DNA of 64,000 nucleotides from CAWEQO01 sp963811225 (lineage in GTDB: Bacteria > Chloroflexota > Anaerolineae > Anaerolineales > Anaerolineaceae), in contig CAWEQO010000007.1 in assembly GCA_963811225.1 (NCBI GenBank), forward strand, positions 327,514-391,513, given 5' to 3'. Of the stretch, positions 43,610 through 53,191 are shown piece after piece. Within the stretch, counting starts at the first letter, position 1, and the number at the start of each line of letters is the position of its first letter. A program made the translations under genes and the position numbers. Under the pieces are notes generated by a model. It had not been told where the DNA came from and did not search any database. It saw only the letters and a program-made list of their open reading frames with translations.

Positions 43610-44512
43610 ATGGCACCAAATGAGCAAGGGCCTATCGAGAGCCTGTTCAAAGAATTTCTAACAGACCGAAAAGCGCAAAATCTGACCGAAGGGACTATTC
43701 ACTTCTATGAAGTGAAAATAAAGAAGTTCTTGCAATTCACAACCAAGAAAGATGTTTACGATCTTGGCGGCGTCACCCCGAATTTGATCAGGGAATTTCT
43801 CATCGAGTTGGAGCCCGACCACCAGCCCTCCGGCGTTCACGCGTATTTCCGCACCTTGCGCACATTCCTGTATTGGTTCGAGCGAGAATACGAACCCGAG
43901 AAATGGAAGAACCCGATCCGAAAAGTGAGAGCGCCGAAGGTCCCGAAACAGGCTGTCGTGCCAGTCTCTAACGAGACGGTCATGGCAATGGCGAACATCT
44001 GCCCGAAGACCACTTATGCCGGTGTGCGTGACCGGGCGATGATCCTGACACTGCTGGATACGGGCGTGCGGGCACGAGAACTTCTGAATATGGATCTCGA
44101 CGACATCCAAGACAGTCTGAACGAAATCCTGATCCCCCGAGGCAAAGGGGGCAAGCCGCGCACCGTGTTCCTGGGCCGAGCCTCTAAAAAGGCGTTGAGA
44201 GCCCACCTCAACAACGTGAAAACGAAAGAGGGGCCGGTCTGGTTGTCGAGGGACGGAGACCGCCTGAGCTACTGGGGACTGAAGGACGTCATGCGCGACC
44301 GCTCCCACCAGGCGAAGGTTGAATGGCCACCGATCCACGACTTCCGCCGCTTGTTCGCTTTGAACTGCCTGCGAAACGGCATGGACATCTTCACGCTCCA
44401 GATACTCATGGGTCATGCCGACATACAAATCTTGCGCACCTATTTGGCCCAGACCCACGGAGATATCCGCGAAGCTCATATGCGGTATTCTCCGGTTGAC
44501 CGTTTAAAATGA
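43610..44512 (+). CDS. Tyrosine recombinase / phage-type integrase
   Basis: 300 residues from the ATG at 43610, set by AAAGGAG eight bases upstream. An N-terminal SAM-like core-binding domain (about 10-105) precedes the catalytic domain with Arg in DTGVRARELLNM, the HDFRRLFA box (His, Arg), the second His in LMGHADI and the nucleophile Tyr in ILRTYLA. It recombines short attachment sites. It begins 130 bases from the tRNA-Met fragment, so it is the probable integrase of the element to its right. Confidence 0.93.
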   Translation: MAPNEQGPIESLFKEFLTDRKAQNLTEGTIHFYEVKIKKFLQFTTKKDVYDLGGVTPNLIREFLIELEPDHQPSGVHAYFRTLRTFLYWFEREYEPEKWKNPIRKVRAPKVPKQAVVPVSNETVMAMANICPKTTYAGVRDRAMILTLLDTGVRARELLNMDLDDIQDSLNEILIPRGKGGKPRTVFLGRASKKALRAHLNNVKTKEGPVWLSRDGDRLSYWGLKDVMRDRSHQAKVEWPPIHDFRRLFALNCLRNGMDIFTLQILMGHADIQILRTYLAQTHGDIREAHMRYSPVDRLK

Positions 44513-44582
44513 CCAGGGGATTGCCCTAACCTTTCTGACATCGGAAACCTAGATGCTCCCTGTTCAATGTGGAAAATAAAAA

Positions 44583-44609
44583 GAGCCCCGATTTCTCGGG
44601 GCTCAGTCT
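44583..44609. terminator. Bidirectional terminator between integrase and small minus gene
   Basis: GAGCCCCGA (44583-44591) pairs with TCGGGGCTC (44596-44604). A T-run follows on the plus side, and TTTTTATTTT on the minus side. Confidence 0.85.
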
Positions 44610-44611
44610 TT

Positions 44612-44875
44612 TTACCCCCCCATGGGGTGTTGCCCCTTCAGGGGTTCGGCGTTCTCTCTTTCGTACTTGGCGGCCCACTCACGGAGCCTCTGCTCTTCTT
44701 CCTCGCCGTAGCCGGGAGTGTTCTTCTTCATCCATTCGACGGCCTGGTCGAGCGTGCCTTGTTGGATGATGAAGTCTTCGTCGTGGCCTTGCCACCAGTT
44801 GCCCCCGTCCGCCGAGATGAAGACGCGGACCTTGTATTTGGGCGGTTCGATGTGCTTGAACTCGTCGTCTTCCAC
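44612..44875 (-). CDS. Small protein, paralogue of the gene at 56974-57210
   Basis: 87 residues. It shares the pattern GHDE, W/TWMK, PGYGE and xxxREW with the 78-residue product of 56974-57210, and both start at GTG in the context GGAGG-n-ATAGTGGAAGA. A 12-codon frame with the peptide MMLDQKQKYLEE (44875-44913) ends in TAGTG, overlapping this start. Function unknown; the pair brackets the CRISPR-Cas locus. Confidence 0.75.
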   Translation of the reverse strand: MEDDEFKHIEPPKYKVRVFISADGGNWWQGHDEDFIIQQGTLDQAVEWMKKNTPGYGEEEEQRLREWAAKYERENAEPLKGQHPMGG

Positions 44876-44880
44876 TATTC

Positions 44881-45306
44881 CTCCAGGTACTTCTGTTTCT
44901 GGTCGAGCATCATGTTGATGAGCCTGACCCGTTTGCAGTGGTGTTAGAGCTCCTCTTTGATGATTATAAATCCGTCTTCCGTCGATTGCGAAGATTTGCT
45001 AACTTTTTGGCAATTCGCTTTTGGGCTTCGATAGTCTCGCCTTCCAGGATAGATACCGAAATTACCTCTCCTTCGACTGTCTCTAGTTCAACCCACATCC
45101 CTGGCTCTGTTCCTTCCGGCAACCGTTCGACAGGAAGGTTCATCCGTCGCAGCCCATCGCCGATCAGGATAACTGCCAATCCCTCTTCAAAACGATCTAT
45201 TACTGCTTTCTCTTTCATTATCGCACCTCAAATGGGATCTCTTTAGTTTGTGACTAGCCGTTCAAACGGGAAGTCACCTCCAGGTACTTCTGCTTCTGGT
45301 CGAGCA
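44881..45306 (-). repeat. Direct 29-base repeat flanking the DUF3006 gene
   Basis: 44881-44909 and 45278-45306 differ at one base. On the minus strand both encode LDQKQKYLE inside mini-frames (12 and 19 codons). They look like copies of a gene end left by duplication. Confidence 0.7.
44964..45218 (-). CDS. DUF3006-family protein
   Basis: 84 residues beginning MKEKAVIDRFEEGLAVIL, with LPVERLPEGTEPGMWVELE, the pattern of the small beta-rich DUF3006 family, then a basic helical tail. Function unknown. Upstream 45219-45629 has no gene: it holds a repeated 29-mer, an 11-bp stem-loop and the cas promoter. Confidence 0.75.
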   Translation of the reverse strand: MKEKAVIDRFEEGLAVILIGDGLRRMNLPVERLPEGTEPGMWVELETVEGEVISVSILEGETIEAQKRIAKKLANLRNRRKTDL

Positions 45307-45330
45307 CCGGCATACAAACTTCATGCAATA

Positions 45331-45355
45331 GCGCCGGGAGGTCGCCTCCCGGCGC
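45331..45355. terminator. 11-bp GC-rich stem-loop
   Basis: GCGCCGGGAGG (45331-45341) pairs with CCTCCCGGCGC (45345-45355), loop TCG. It separates the minus-strand small genes from the plus-strand cas promoter; it has no T-run next to it. Confidence 0.5.
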
Positions 45356-45404
45356 AGATATTGCCTTTCTTTACTTCTTTCAATTTTCCAACCCTACCTG
45401 ATCG

Positions 45405-45435
45405 TTGACACAATTTGCACAATCTGTGCTATAAC
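45405..45435 (+). promoter_or_regulatory. Candidate promoter of the WYL-cas operon
   Basis: TTGACA (45405-45410) and TATAAC (45430-45435), 19-base spacer. The leader to 45630 contains a CCCTCAT/ATGAGGG hairpin (45499-45521), a possible site of control. Confidence 0.5.
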
Positions 45436-45629
45436 AATACTGTCACTTGTTTTCCACAAAGTTCATAACGGGATGGTTGCTTATCAGTAGTAACTGGTCC
45501 CTCATCGCATTGATATGAGGGGGAAAGAAAAAGGCTTTCTTTTCGTATTTCTTGCAATCTGTTTCGTTACCTGCAACACCTGTATTGTATTCTGTAGTTA
45601 ACCTTTGATGCCACAGGCAGGTGAAACGA

Positions 45630-46609
45630 ATGAACCGTGCAGCCACAAAAGCAGAACGCTTGCTCCAAATTGAAGCCTTGCTGCTCTCACATAGTGAAGG
45701 GCTCAGTCAAGCGCAAATTGCCCGAAAGTTGGGCGTAAGCCGTTCTACAATCTTTCGTTATCTAACTGGGCTTCCAGGTCATATCTATCAAGAAGCTGAT
45801 GGCAGGCTGAGAATTGACCGGGATGCCTATCTGATCCATGTGCGGTTCAATCTTCATGAAGCCATGGCAGTTCATATGGCATCACGCCTCCTCGCCACCC
45901 GCATGGATCGCCAGAACCCGCATGCTGCGGCCGCGCTCCGCAAACTGGGCTTTGCCCTGGAACGATTGGCGCCATGTATCAGTCGCCATCTGGGACAATC
46001 CGCCGACAGCATGGATGAGGATGCTCAGTGGCAAGACCAGAACTACCTGCGCTCACTGGAGACCTTGACGCGAGCCTGGGCGGAGGGCCGAAAGGTAAGG
46101 GTCTGGCATCGTAAAGACCGTAACACTCCGGTATGGGATTACGTTTTCTCCCCCTACTATATCGAGCCAAATGCCATCGGCCAATCGACTTATGCAATCG
46201 GTTTCCGGGAACCGCCGAGAGCCTTGCGAACCTTTAAAATCGAACGCATCGAGCGGGTAGAACTGTTGGGTGAAGGTATTCAATCCCGGATGATTTTCTA
46301 CCAGGTGAATTGTTTTCGGATGCCTGGGGGATCTGGTACACCGAGGCTGATCCGATTGAAGTTGTCCTTCGTTTCAGCCCTCGGGTCGCTCAACGGATAG
46401 GGGAAACCCGCTGGCATCGTTCAGAGCAGGTGACCGCGCAAGAAGACGGCAGCCTGCTCTGGCGTGCATTTATTGCGGAACCACTGGAGATGATGCCCTG
46501 GATCCGTGGTTGGGGAGCAGATGTGGAAGTGTTGGAACCAAAAAAGCTGCGCCATGAGATTGTAGAAGAGGTTGGACGTTTAGAGCAGTTGTACGCGAAG
46601 GAAGGTTGA
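45630..46609 (+). CDS. HTH-WYL domain transcriptional regulator of the cas operon (frameshifted)
   Basis: About 326 residues. The N-terminus is a helix-turn-helix (LSQAQIARKLGVSRSTIFRYL). The middle and C-terminus form a WYL domain (KVRVWHRKD, PYYIEPNAIGQSTYAIGFREP) and the WCX extension (DAWGIWYTEADPIEVVLRFS). The start at 45630 lies behind AGGCAGGTGAAACGA. One base is missing near 46288-46289 (GG), after which the correct frame continues as DDFLPGELFSDAWG. WYL proteins bind nucleotides or nucleic acid and regulate defence loci. Only one base separates its stop from cas3, so it is likely auto-regulated with the cas genes. Confidence 0.85.
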
Positions 46610-46610
46610 C

Positions 46611-49277
46611 ATGACCTTTTCAACAATGAATTTATGGGCGAAGACGGACCAAAAAAATGCACTAACTCACCCACTGATCTACCATCTAATCGACACTGCC
46701 CAAGTATTCCTACAGTTTTGGCAGAATACTTTTGAAAACGCTCTCCAAGATCAGTTCTGTCGGTGGCTCCTACTGGAAAAGGAGCCTGCCGGCAGATTGC
46801 TTGCCTTTTGGGCCGCTCTCCATGACATTGGCAAAGCCAGTCCTGCTTTCCAGCAGAAATACCCGGCCGCAGTTCCCACGCTGGAAGCTGTTGGGCTGCT
46901 TTTTCCTCAAAACTATCAAGAAGCCCCTCATGGATTAGTGACTGCCTGGGCGTTAGAGAGCTTACTGTCCCAAGCCGGACTAAGCCGCACCGAACTAAAA
47001 TTGTTGGGGCGTGCCCTGGCCGGCCACCATGGATCCTTTCCATTATCAACCCAGATTGTCAGTCCAGCGAAGAACGCCAATTTAGGCGGCGCTTCTATCG
47101 CCGTTTGGCAATCGGCGCGCCAGGAGCTTTTCGACACGCTGTGCGGTCTGCTGCAGCCACCAACCGCCAGTTTGCCGTCCAATGTAACTGAGCGGAACGC
47201 CTTCCTGATGCTCTTTTCGGGGGCAGTCAGCTCGGCCGACTGGGTTGCGTCCATGGAAAACTGCTTCCCTTATACCTCGGGGCTTTCGATCGAGGATTAT
47301 TGGGAGAACTCACGCCAAAAGGCCGAAGAGGCGATCCGAATGCATGGATTTTCAGGCTGGCATCCAGACGGATCAGCCCTTGACTTTCAAGCTGTGTTCA
47401 AGTTTCCTCCAAATGAAGTGCAGACCCAACTGCTCAAACAAACCGGTCAAGCTGCTTTACCGGCCCTATTAGTGGTGGAAGCGCCAACAGGATGTGGAAA
47501 AACCGAAGCAGCCCTGGCGGTTGCAGACCAGTGGCTACAAAGTTCTGGTGGTCGTGGGCTGTACGTGGCAATGCCGACGACCGCCACCAGTAATCAGATG
47601 TTTGGCCGGGTCAGGGAGAAGTACCTGGAGCGAAGATATCCGGACGTGTTTGTCAATCTGCAGCTGGCCCACGGATCCGCCATTTTCGATGACAACCTGG
47701 AGAAGATGATTATTCGGTCGGTGGGAGAAGACACGGAAGCAGGCGTAGCCGCCATGGGATGGTTCCTACCGAAGAAGCGCACCCTGCTGGCCTCTTTTGG
47801 CGTCGGCACGGTGGATCAAGCTTTATTGAGCGTCCTTCAAAGTCGGCACTTTTTTGTACGCCTATTTGGCCTGGGCGGTAAAGTGCTCATCTTTGACGAG
47901 GTGCACGCCTACGACACCTATATGTCTGAAATCTTCTGCCGCCTGCTCCAGTGGCTGCGCGCGGCCGGCGTGTCCGTAATCCTTCTCTCAGCAACGTTAC
48001 CCGAGGAAACCCGTAAACGCTTTGCGGAAGCTTACAGCAGTATTCCCCAAGAGCCTTCGCAGCATCCCTCACCCCGCTTTACACTGGCGAGCCCAAACCA
48101 AAATCTCGTCGAGCCGCTGCCTTTCCATCACCATCGTCAAGTGAACCTGGAATGGTGCGGCGCTTCGCCAGCTGACGTTGCGGAGGTTCTGAGAGCGGGC
48201 CTGGAGAACGGCGGCTGCGCGGCGGTAGTCTGCAATACTGTTCGGAGAGCTCAAGAAGTGTTTGTGGCGGTCCAGACAGCGCACATCTGTCTGCCAGAAG
48301 ACTGCTACCTATTCCACGCACGTTTCCCATTTGAAGCTCGCCAGAACCTGGAAGCGAGGATTGTGGACGCATTTGGAAAAGAGCCGAAGGGCGAGCGGCC
48401 CAAACGCTCAGTCGTGGTTGCCACTCAGGTGATCGAGCAGTCCCTGGATCTCGATTTCGATCTCCTGATCTCGGACCTGGCTCCCATCGACCTGCTCATT
48501 CAGCGGGCTGGGCGGCTCCATCGCCATCAACGCGATAAGCGTCCACAAGGGCTGGAGCAGCCGACCTTGATCCTATGCAAGCCGGAAGGCTCTGACGAGG
48601 ATGCGCCGGAGTTTGGAGGCAGCCGTTTCGTCTATGAGCCTTACATACTGCTGCGCACCCTGGCGGCCCTGCAAGGAAGAGACGCGTTTCATGTACCGGC
48701 CGATACAACCGAACTGATTGAAAATGTCTACGGCCCTCTCGATGCGTCCGCCCCCCATCTCTATGGAGAGCTGTTGGAGATCGCGCAGATGAAGATGGAA
48801 GCGAACGACAGACTGTCCCATCAAGAAGCCAACGCGCGCCTGGTTCTACCTCCTGACGACCCTGGTGTGATCAAGATGGAAAATCTCGATCTGGAGGACG
48901 AGAACCCCAAGGTGCACGCTTCCTTGCAAGCGCTCACCCGGCTTGGTTTGAGGAGCGTGTCCCTGGTGTGCACGCATTGCCAGGCGGATGGTTCGCTGAA
49001 CACCAGACCGGATGGCACTGGGTTCTGCCTGCGAAAAGGAGACCAACCCGATCACAACGGCACCAAGGCCCTGCTGCGGGCCTCGATATCTGTTCAGCAT
49101 CCGTCAGTCGTGAATGCTTTTCTTGATCGAAAGCCACCAACCGCCTGGAAAAAATCTTCGGCCCTGCGCTTCCACCACCTGGCCGAATTTGAAAATGGCG
49201 TTTGCCGTGTCGAAGGAACACCCTATATTATGAAGCTTGACCCTACACTTGGCTTGCTAATCGAAAAGGAGGTGTGA
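46611..49277 (+). CDS. cas3: CRISPR-associated helicase-nuclease Cas3 (type I-E)
   Basis: 888 residues, normal size. The N-terminal HD nuclease has HDIGKA with His71-Asp72 and LAGHHGSF; the helicase has Walker A in APTGCGKTEA near residue 290, DEVH (LIFDEVHAYD) near 428, motif III LLSATLPEE, and motif VI QRAGRLHRH. The C-terminal domain is complete. It is recruited by Cascade to R-loops and degrades the target DNA. The ribosome site AAGGAAGG precedes the start. Its stop overlaps the cas8e start (TGATG). The gene has no frameshift. Confidence 0.96.
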   Translation: MTFSTMNLWAKTDQKNALTHPLIYHLIDTAQVFLQFWQNTFENALQDQFCRWLLLEKEPAGRLLAFWAALHDIGKASPAFQQKYPAAVPTLEAVGLLFPQNYQEAPHGLVTAWALESLLSQAGLSRTELKLLGRALAGHHGSFPLSTQIVSPAKNANLGGASIAVWQSARQELFDTLCGLLQPPTASLPSNVTERNAFLMLFSGAVSSADWVASMENCFPYTSGLSIEDYWENSRQKAEEAIRMHGFSGWHPDGSALDFQAVFKFPPNEVQTQLLKQTGQAALPALLVVEAPTGCGKTEAALAVADQWLQSSGGRGLYVAMPTTATSNQMFGRVREKYLERRYPDVFVNLQLAHGSAIFDDNLEKMIIRSVGEDTEAGVAAMGWFLPKKRTLLASFGVGTVDQALLSVLQSRHFFVRLFGLGGKVLIFDEVHAYDTYMSEIFCRLLQWLRAAGVSVILLSATLPEETRKRFAEAYSSIPQEPSQHPSPRFTLASPNQNLVEPLPFHHHRQVNLEWCGASPADVAEVLRAGLENGGCAAVVCNTVRRAQEVFVAVQTAHICLPEDCYLFHARFPFEARQNLEARIVDAFGKEPKGERPKRSVVVATQVIEQSLDLDFDLLISDLAPIDLLIQRAGRLHRHQRDKRPQGLEQPTLILCKPEGSDEDAPEFGGSRFVYEPYILLRTLAALQGRDAFHVPADTTELIENVYGPLDASAPHLYGELLEIAQMKMEANDRLSHQEANARLVLPPDDPGVIKMENLDLEDENPKVHASLQALTRLGLRSVSLVCTHCQADGSLNTRPDGTGFCLRKGDQPDHNGTKALLRASISVQHPSVVNAFLDRKPPTAWKKSSALRFHHLAEFENGVCRVEGTPYIMKLDPTLGLLIEKEV

Positions 49278-50824
49278 TGCCTGTAACATTCAACTTAATC
49301 GAACAACCTTGGATCCCCTGCATCCGCAGCGACGGTTCGACCACTGAACTGAGCCTGTTCGACACCCTGGCTTGCGCACACGAACTCTATGGATTGGAGG
49401 CCGGCACGCCGCAGGAAACAGCATCTTTGCTGCGGCTCCTGCTGGCTGTCCTGCACAGGGTCTATGACACGCACGACGAAGAAGCCTGGGGCGAAATTTG
49501 GTTTGCGGGCCAATTCGACGCCCAGAAGATCCAGGGATACTTATCTCGCTGGGAAGACCGCTTCGATCTCTTCCACCCCAGCCGTCCATTCTACCAATCA
49601 ACTAACGATCCGGTGGATCCCAAACCGCTGCTCACCTTACGGCCAGGAATGCGTTCTGCGGGTTTATATTTCCATGATGCAGAAGAGGGGAAGTTACTAT
49701 ATTCGCCTGCCCAAGCAGCCCGTATGCTGGTGAATGCGCATACGTTCGGGACACCCGGCATCGTTCATCCTCAGAAAGGATTGTATTTAAGCAATGCTCC
49801 ATGGCTGGCCGGGTTGCTGTTCTTCTTGGAAGGAGAGAACCTGTTCCAAACGCTGGCGCTCAACCTGCTGCAGTATGCTCCTAACCATCCCCATCCAAAC
49901 CTGTGCAAAACGCCTGAGGATGCTCCTGCTTGGGAGATGGAGAGCCCTTATACCCCTGAGCGTACTTTCCCAATTGGCTATCTCGACTACCTCACCTGGC
50001 ACAACCGGCGGATCCACCTGCTGCCGCATATAGAAAACGGGCAGCTGTGGGTAAAAGAGGTGATCGAAGCACCCGGTTTGAAGCTGGTCGGGGAGATCCC
50101 AGATCCAATGAAGCATTACATCTTGGATAAAAGCAAAGGGAGAAAGCTGCTGTGGTTCAACCCGGCCAAGGCCCTGTGGCGGCACAGCTCAACCTTCTTA
50201 TCGCTGCGGTCCAAGGATCAAAGCCCACCAGCCTGTCTCAATTGGATTGCCCAAGTGATCGATTGGTTGGATCTTCCGATCTCCACCCGGATGCGTCTGG
50301 CTACCGTCGGCGTCAAGGTGGAGAACCAAAGCAAAATCGTGATGCACCGGCTGGAACGTTTCCCGCTTCCAGTCGCCTATCTGGAACGAGAAGATTTGGT
50401 TAGTAGTCTGGCGGTCGCGCTTGATCAATCGGAAGCCGTACGGAACAAGCTCTACAATGCTGTGTTCACCTTGGCGAAAACCCTGGAGGCGATCAATCAG
50501 GATTTGCCGGACGGCCGCGATCCGCTGAAAGCCGATGTGAACGCCTTGATGAGCCACTGGGCCTGGGAGACTACCTACTGGCCTGCCCTGGAACTGCCCT
50601 TCCTGACGCTCGTAGAGGAACTGCCCAACGACGAGCCGGAGGCAGCATTGGCCGACTGGCGTAAAACCCTGGTGCAAACCGCCTGGCAAACCCTCGAAGC
50701 AGCGATCCAGCTGGCTGGTGATCATGCCGCCGCGCTAAAAGCTGCGGTGAAAGCGCGAGCCGCCTTAGGCGGAGGCCTGAAGAAGCTCGATCTAATTCCA
50801 ACCGAACCGAAAGTGGAGGTGTAA
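49277..50824 (+). CDS. cas8e: Cascade large subunit Cas8e/Cse1 (CasA)
   Basis: 515 residues, starting at the ATG at 49277 behind AAGGAGG. Typical Cse1 opening FNLIEQPWIPCI, then FDRFLHPSRPFYQ-like segment (here FDLFHPSRPFYQS) and GTPGIVHPQKG. Cse1 recognises the PAM and recruits Cas3. The C-terminal four-helix bundle ends at KVEV. It overlaps cas3 and cse2 by one base each, indicating translational coupling. Confidence 0.95.
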   Translation: MPVTFNLIEQPWIPCIRSDGSTTELSLFDTLACAHELYGLEAGTPQETASLLRLLLAVLHRVYDTHDEEAWGEIWFAGQFDAQKIQGYLSRWEDRFDLFHPSRPFYQSTNDPVDPKPLLTLRPGMRSAGLYFHDAEEGKLLYSPAQAARMLVNAHTFGTPGIVHPQKGLYLSNAPWLAGLLFFLEGENLFQTLALNLLQYAPNHPHPNLCKTPEDAPAWEMESPYTPERTFPIGYLDYLTWHNRRIHLLPHIENGQLWVKEVIEAPGLKLVGEIPDPMKHYILDKSKGRKLLWFNPAKALWRHSSTFLSLRSKDQSPPACLNWIAQVIDWLDLPISTRMRLATVGVKVENQSKIVMHRLERFPLPVAYLEREDLVSSLAVALDQSEAVRNKLYNAVFTLAKTLEAINQDLPDGRDPLKADVNALMSHWAWETTYWPALELPFLTLVEELPNDEPEAALADWRKTLVQTAWQTLEAAIQLAGDHAAALKAAVKARAALGGGLKKLDLIPTEPKVEV

Positions 50825-51354
50825 TGAACGACCGATCCCCTATCGATGCTTTTATCGACAGCCTTCTTAAGCTGGTCGAGGAAGAAAAGCGGGGCGCGCT
50901 CGCTGCCTTACGGCGGGGTTTAGGGACACAGCCTGGAGAAGCGCCCGAAATGTTCCCCTATGTGGTTCCCTACCTGTCCAACCGTCCCAACCGCGATTTA
51001 GAAAGCGCCTACTACCTGGTGGCGTCGTTGTTTGCCCTGCACGGTGAAAACGCCGAAGACGGTAACCTGGGCAGCCACATGGCCGCTTGCATTCAATCCG
51101 ACGGCGACCGAGCCGCCGTCGAGCGCCGCTTTGTTGCGCTGCTGAAAAGCCATCCGGATGATTTGCCTGACATGCTGCGCCAGTCGGTCGGCTATATCAA
51201 ATCGAAAGGAAAGCCGGTGAATTACCGGCAGCTGCTGCGTGACCTGCTAGCCTGGAGCGCTCCAGAACGCTACGTCCAGCGGCGCTGGGCAGCTGGATTT
51301 TGGGGCCAGACGAGAAGCGAGGCCCAAGTCGAAACCAAGCTTTCTCAAGACTAA
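50824..51354 (+). CDS. cse2: Cascade small subunit Cse2/Cas11e (CasB)
   Basis: 176 residues. Opening helix with IDSLLKLVEEEKRGALAALRRGLG, the conserved start of Cse2, then YYLVASLFALH and an RRFVALL segment. Two copies stabilise the crRNA and R-loop in Cascade. It starts by a TAATG overlap with cas8e. Its C-terminus (WAAGFWGQ) is typical. Confidence 0.93.
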   Translation: MNDRSPIDAFIDSLLKLVEEEKRGALAALRRGLGTQPGEAPEMFPYVVPYLSNRPNRDLESAYYLVASLFALHGENAEDGNLGSHMAACIQSDGDRAAVERRFVALLKSHPDDLPDMLRQSVGYIKSKGKPVNYRQLLRDLLAWSAPERYVQRRWAAGFWGQTRSEAQVETKLSQD

Positions 51355-51383
51355 TTCCATATTTTTGAAAGGAAGACAAGACC

Positions 51384-52477
51384 ATGTTAATCGAACTGCA
51401 TATGCTGCAAAACTTTGCCCCATCCAACCTCAACCGTGACGACACGAACAACCCAAAGGACTGCGATTTCGGTGGTGTGCGCCGGGCACGCATCTCAAGC
51501 CAATGCCTCAAGCGAGCGATCCGCTTTGCGCCGGCCTTCCGTGAAACCACCCAGGTGGAAAATGGCATGCGCACACGCTGGATCACGCGGCAAATTTTAT
51601 AAGGCGCTGATGGATGCTGGAGTACCCGAAGAAGAAGCGGTTGAAAAAGCAAATGCCATGGCGACCGCTTATGCCGGCAAGATGGAAAAAGAAAAAGATG
51701 CTGCAATGGAGCGGACAGCTGTGCTGATCTACTACAGCCCCGAAGAGATCAAAATGCTGACTGATGGCCTATTGGCTGGAGAAAATCCAGAGGTTCTGGC
51801 AAAAAGAATGGTCAAAGCGTCGAAAGATCATACAACTGCGCCAGATATCGCTCTATTTGGCCGCATGCTTGCTAAAGATCCGAAGCTCAATCTGGATGGC
51901 GCTTGCCAGGTGGCCCATGCCATTTCAACACACCGGGTCAACATGGAAATGGATTTCTACACGGCGGTCGACGATCTCAATCAGGATGAAGAAACTGGAG
52001 CAGGGATGATGGGCGTCACCGCTTTCAACAGCGCCTGCTTCTATCGTTATGCCTGCATTGATTGGGATTTGCTGGTCAAGAACCTGGACGGCGATACAGA
52101 TCTGGCGCTGCGAACCCTGGAAGCATACCTGCGAGCCTCGGTCGAAGCGGTTCCCAGCGGCAAGCAGACCAGCACCGCCGCCGCGCAATATGCCCAGCAT
52201 GCTGCTGGGAGTGGTTCGCAAGGATGGTCAGGCGTGGTCGCTGGCGAACGCCTTTGAAGAGCCAGTCGCGGCCGGTCGGGAAGGTGGACTGGTGGCGAAA
52301 TCGGCCAAAGCGCTGGAAGGCTATTGGACCGCACTGGAGCGAGTGTACGGCAAGGGAGATGACTGCCCATTTGTCCTGGTCCTCGACCCCACCATCCAGT
52401 TGGATACACTGCAAGCGGCCGCCAGCACCAATCTGGAAAGCTGGATCGCTGGTGTGCGGGCGGAAGTAGCCGGGTAG
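51384..52477 (+). CDS. cas7e: Cascade backbone Cas7e/Cse4 (CasC), two frameshifts
   Basis: About 363 residues. Starts MLIELHMLQNFAPSNLNRDD with the family segment GGVRRARISSQCLKRAIR, then HRVNMEMDFYTAVDD and GMMGVTAFNSACFYRY. Breaks: an extra T in TTTT at 51595-51598 and an extra base near 52181-52186, after which NMPSMLLGVVRKDGQAW restores the frame. Six copies form the crRNA-binding filament. If the breaks are real, Cascade cannot assemble; they look like single-base homopolymer errors. Confidence 0.9.
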
Positions 52478-52481
52478 AGCT

Positions 52482-53191
52482 ATGGACACTTTGCTAATTC
52501 GTCTCGCTGCACCCATGCAAGCCTGGGGGGTGCAAAGCCACGGCGAAAACCGCGATACCGCCCTTGAACCCTCCAAGAGCGGCGTGATCGGACTGCTGTG
52601 CGCAGCCATAGGCCGAGACCGGGCCGAACCGTTGGACGATTTGTGCGCGCTGCGAATGGGAGTGCGTGTCGACCGAGAAGGAAGGATGCATTCCGACTTC
52701 CAAACAATCCATAGACGCACTGTACGAGGGGACCCCTATCGGAAATGGCAGTATCTCCACCCGGTTCTACCTGTCAGGCGCGGTATTCCTGGCCGGTCTG
52801 GAAGGCGATCCTGCCCTCTTACAGACCTTGCAGGTCGCTTTACAAAGCCCGCAATGGATGCTCTTCTTGGGCAGAAAGGCATTCCCGCCCGCAGCGCCGA
52901 TTTGGATGGCGAATGGTTTACGGGAAGGCGCGTCAGCTAGAAGAGGCATTACGCGCATACCCATGGCTGTTGGATGATCCAGCGCTGCGGTTCTCTATGA
53001 AAGTGGATCAGAAGGCAGTCGACAGGCCAGAGTGGCTGCGCACCATGCTGGAAGACCCGCGTGGGGAGTTGATCCGCCCGGACGTTCCCATATCGTTTGC
53101 CGCACGCACCTTCCACAGCCGGCGAGTGCGTCTGTCGCGCCTGCCCACGCCACCTGCACCAACAGATCAAGAGCCAAAGGAGGCGGTGTGA
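52482..53191 (+). CDS. cas5e: Cascade subunit Cas5e (CasD), two frameshifts
   Basis: About 236 residues. Opens with LLIRLAAPMQAWGVQSHGENRDT and the SKSGVIGLLCAAIGRDR segment typical of CasD, then ISTRFYLSGAVFLAGLEG and PWMLFLGRK-like text (PQWMLFLGRKAFPP). One extra G in GGGG at 52728-52731 and one extra base near 52927-52931 break the frame; restored text reads RGTPIGNG and REGRQLEEALRAYPWLL. It caps the 5' handle of the crRNA. Its stop overlaps the cas6e start (TGATG). Confidence 0.87.

Noticed and set aside
52181..52477. Programmed frameshifting in cas7e
   Set aside because: No slippery heptamer or downstream structure evident; similar breaks occur in unrelated genes, so error or decay is more likely.
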